Source: Actinomycetes bacterium
GTDB taxonomy: Bacteria; Actinomycetota; Thermoleophilia; RBG-16-64-13
Length of the DNA: 64,000 nucleotides
Direction of reading: 5' to 3'
Assembly (NCBI GenBank): GCA_024637095.1
Contig: JAGXFV010000049.1
Span: forward strand, 1-64,000
The notes beneath the pieces were generated by a model. It was not told the DNA's origin and searched no databases. It saw nothing but the letters and a program-made list of their open reading frames with translations. Shown piece after piece: positions 62,330 to 64,000 of this stretch; within the stretch, counting starts at the first letter, position 1; every line of letters begins with the position of its first letter. A program made the position numbers and the translations under genes.

Positions 62330-63049
62330 ATGCCGGAAGCCACCTTCCGCATTCACAGGTACGACCCGGAGCGCGACGGCGACCGCCGCTGGCAGGAATT
62401 CACCGTTCCGTACGAGAGCAGCCTCACCGTGTTGGAAGGCCTCTTCTACATCCAGGAGAGTCTGGACGGCTCTCTATCTTTTCGCTACTGCTGCCGTGCG
62501 GCGGTTTGCGGTTCCTGCGCCATGTACATCAATGGGCGCTACCGTCTTGCCTGTCAGACGAATGTCAAGAATCTGGAGGACGCTCCCATAACGGTGGAGC
62601 CGCTGCCACATATGCCGCTGGTCAAGGACCTGGTGTGCGACATGACCGACTTCTTTGCCAAGTATGAGTACGTCAAGCCGTACATCATGCATGACTCAAA
62701 GTACCCGGAGAAGGAGACCCTTCAAAGCCCGGAAGACCGGCGCAAGCTGGACAACCCGGTTGACTGCATCCTCTGCGGCTCATGCTACAGTTCCTGCCCA
62801 AGTGTGTGGGGAGAAGACAACTATCTCGGTCCCGCCGCGCTGCTCTGGGCTTACCGCTTCGAGGCCGACACCCGAGACGAGGCACGCAAGGCCCGTGTGT
62901 CGAGTTTCGACAACGAGCGCGGGGTTTACCGCTGCCACACCATCACCAACTGCGTCGAGGCCTGCCCCAAGGAGTTGAACCCGACAGAGGCGGTTCAATG
63001 GCTCAAGGGAGCAGCCGTTCGCAGGCGGATTTTTGGGCGCTGGAAGTAG
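62330..63049 (+). CDS. sdhB: Succinate dehydrogenase iron-sulfur subunit
   Basis: A 239-residue electron-transfer subunit. N-terminal [2Fe-2S] motif: CRAAVCGSCAMYINGRYRLAC. C-terminal ferredoxin domain: CILCGSCYSSCPS and a later CVEACPKELNP for the [4Fe-4S] and [3Fe-4S] centres. GGAGG precedes the ATG 62330. It completes the sdhCDAB operon. Confidence 0.95.
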   Translation: MPEATFRIHRYDPERDGDRRWQEFTVPYESSLTVLEGLFYIQESLDGSLSFRYCCRAAVCGSCAMYINGRYRLACQTNVKNLEDAPITVEPLPHMPLVKDLVCDMTDFFAKYEYVKPYIMHDSKYPEKETLQSPEDRRKLDNPVDCILCGSCYSSCPSVWGEDNYLGPAALLWAYRFEADTRDEARKARVSSFDNERGVYRCHTITNCVEACPKELNPTEAVQWLKGAAVRRRIFGRWK

Positions 63050-63299
63050 TCCTTCCAGGAGGGAATGCTCCGGCTCTGGTGATCAGGGTGCTGGGGTTCG
63101 CCGCCGGAGAAGAGGGCGAAGCGGGCTTCGGCGAGAAGTCAGGCGCTGCCCAAGCGGTTCGTTGCCCTTCGTCCGCAGCGTGATTATCGAATAGGTTAGT
63201 GTGGGAAGTCATTTCAGCCTGCGCATCGCCGCGCGGGCGAACCCGCACGGGCAGGATCCGTCCCGCGCTCGCGACACCGGCCAATAGGAGGTTCCTGCC

Positions 63300-64000
63300 A
63301 TGGACGCCGTGATTCTCGCCCGCATTCAGTTCGCCTTCACCATCGGCTTCCACTTCCTCTTCGTGCCGCTGAGCCTGGGATTGTCACTGTTTCTTGTCAT
63401 GGCGGAACGGCGCTACTATCGGACGCGGTCCGAAGCCGACCGCAACGCGGCCCACTTCTGGCTCAAGCTCTTCACCGCGACCTTTGCCATTGGGGTGGCG
63501 ACGGGAATAACCATGGAGTTCGCCTTCGGCACCAACTGGGCCGCCTACTCCCGCTTCGTGGGCGACATCTTCGGAGCTCCTCTCGCGGCCGAGGCGCTCT
63601 TCAGCTTCTTCTTGGAATCGACCTTCCTCGGAGTGTTGCTCTTCGGGAGGAAGAAGGTGTCTCCGCGCTTCTATTACGTGTCGGCCATTTTGGTGACCTT
63701 CGGCGCTCACCTGTCGGCTTTGTGGATCCTCATCGCTAACTCGTGGCAGCAGACCCCCGCCGGCTACGAGATCCAGGATGGCCGCGCAGTGCTGACCGAC
63801 TTCTTCGCCGCCGCCCTCAACGACTCCACGATTCCCCGATTCCTGCATACGGTCTCGGCGACCTGGGCCGCCGGGGCATTCATGGCTGCGGGCATCGCAG
63901 CCTACTACCTGCTAAAAGGCAGGCATCTGCCATTCGCCCGTCGGACCATGGGGGCGGCACTGGTCTTTGGCCTTGCGGTAACCGCGGTCATACCGGTTAT
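63300..64000 (+). CDS. cydA: Cytochrome bd ubiquinol oxidase subunit I, N-terminal part
   Basis: The first 233 codons of CydA, cut by the window edge. The hydrophobic start MDAVILARIQFAFTIGFHFL has the conserved heme-b595 His in IGFH; GITMEFAFGTNWAAYSRFVG, FFLESTFLGVLLFG and HTVSATWAAGAFMAAGI are typical. A GGAGG precedes the ATG at 63300. High-affinity oxygen reduction gives a microaerobic branch to the respiratory chain. Confidence 0.93.
   Translation, partial: MDAVILARIQFAFTIGFHFLFVPLSLGLSLFLVMAERRYYRTRSEADRNAAHFWLKLFTATFAIGVATGITMEFAFGTNWAAYSRFVGDIFGAPLAAEALFSFFLESTFLGVLLFGRKKVSPRFYYVSAILVTFGAHLSALWILIANSWQQTPAGYEIQDGRAVLTDFFAAALNDSTIPRFLHTVSATWAAGAFMAAGIAAYYLLKGRHLPFARRTMGAALVFGLAVTAVIPV

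Noticed and set aside
1-64000. CRISPR arrays, insertion sequences, prophage genes and tRNA or rRNA genes
   Set aside because: No regularly spaced repeats, transposase or integrase motifs, tRNA-like cloverleaf ends or rRNA signatures were recognised by reading; short tRNAs cannot be fully excluded without a covariance scan.

Overview
The window is high-GC DNA around a chromosomal replication origin, followed by a metabolic region that holds a selenocysteine-rich, corrinoid-dependent methyl-transfer locus. The gene order gyrA-gyrB-dciA-recF-S4-dnaN-dnaA | oriC | rpmH-rnpA-yidD-yidC-jag-mnmE-mnmG-rsmG-parA-parB is typical of Gram-positive lineages. High GC, mnmE/mnmG (missing from most classical Actinobacteria), MtrH/UroD/RACE corrinoid genes and DUF2284/DUF6951 proteins suggest a deep-branching, at least partly anaerobic Actinomycetota. 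That placement is inference. No rRNA or tRNA gene was recognised.

Layout. 1-2.5 kb: end of a YugP-like protease gene, a PilB-type ATPase and a lipoprotein cytochrome c. 2.6-12.2 kb: the leftward replication cluster, gyrA to dnaA. 12.25-13.8 kb: a histidine-kinase-fold ATPase/HTH gene and oriC with DnaA boxes. 13.8-23.5 kb: the rightward rpmH-to-parB cluster, with a perfect parS inside mnmG. 23.6-26.2 kb: a Roadblock protein and secreted or membrane proteins. 26.4-38.8 kb: cobalamin adenosyltransferase, a FadR-type regulator, operators, a cobalamin riboswitch with terminator, RACE, MtrH-like and MtaA-like methyltransferases, corrinoid protein, QueG-like protein, then the selenoprotein block. 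38.8-49 kb: RlmN, SAM hydrolase, pyrophosphatase, Trk potassium uptake, glycosyltransferase, TrpB2, DUF72, a 2-hydroxyacid dehydrogenase. 49-54.6 kb: membrane proteins, methylmalonyl-CoA epimerase and mutase, succinyl-CoA synthetase. 54.6-58 kb: cysteine-rich small proteins, cupin, TrpS. 58.4-64 kb: two-subunit fumarase, SdhCDAB and the start of cydA.

The main result is at 34.1-38.8 kb. Five consecutive small or truncated-looking genes become coherent only if one in-frame TGA each is read as selenocysteine: a UroD/MtaA-family methyltransferase whose C-terminal zinc-ligand Cys becomes Sec (SPG-U-D), a thioredoxin-like protein (Q-U-P-A-C), a second degenerate copy (Q-U-P-C-C), a small G-U-V-T-C protein, and a C-V-P-U thioredoxin-like protein. 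A stem-loop follows each TGA. In three genes the apical loop starts 18 nt after the TGA, and in the two thioredoxin-like copies that loop is GGTCG. Around them lie two DGC-domain (metal-binding) proteins and a GcvH-like lipoyl domain fused to an ArsM-like methyltransferase. I read the locus as a corrinoid/selenoprotein/lipoyl system for a methylated substrate, possibly an organometal(loid) or thiol compound. The substrate is unknown.

The region at 50-63 kb encodes methylmalonyl-CoA to succinyl-CoA to succinate to fumarate to malate, linked to a membrane succinate dehydrogenase and cytochrome bd, consistent with propionate metabolism coupled to respiration.
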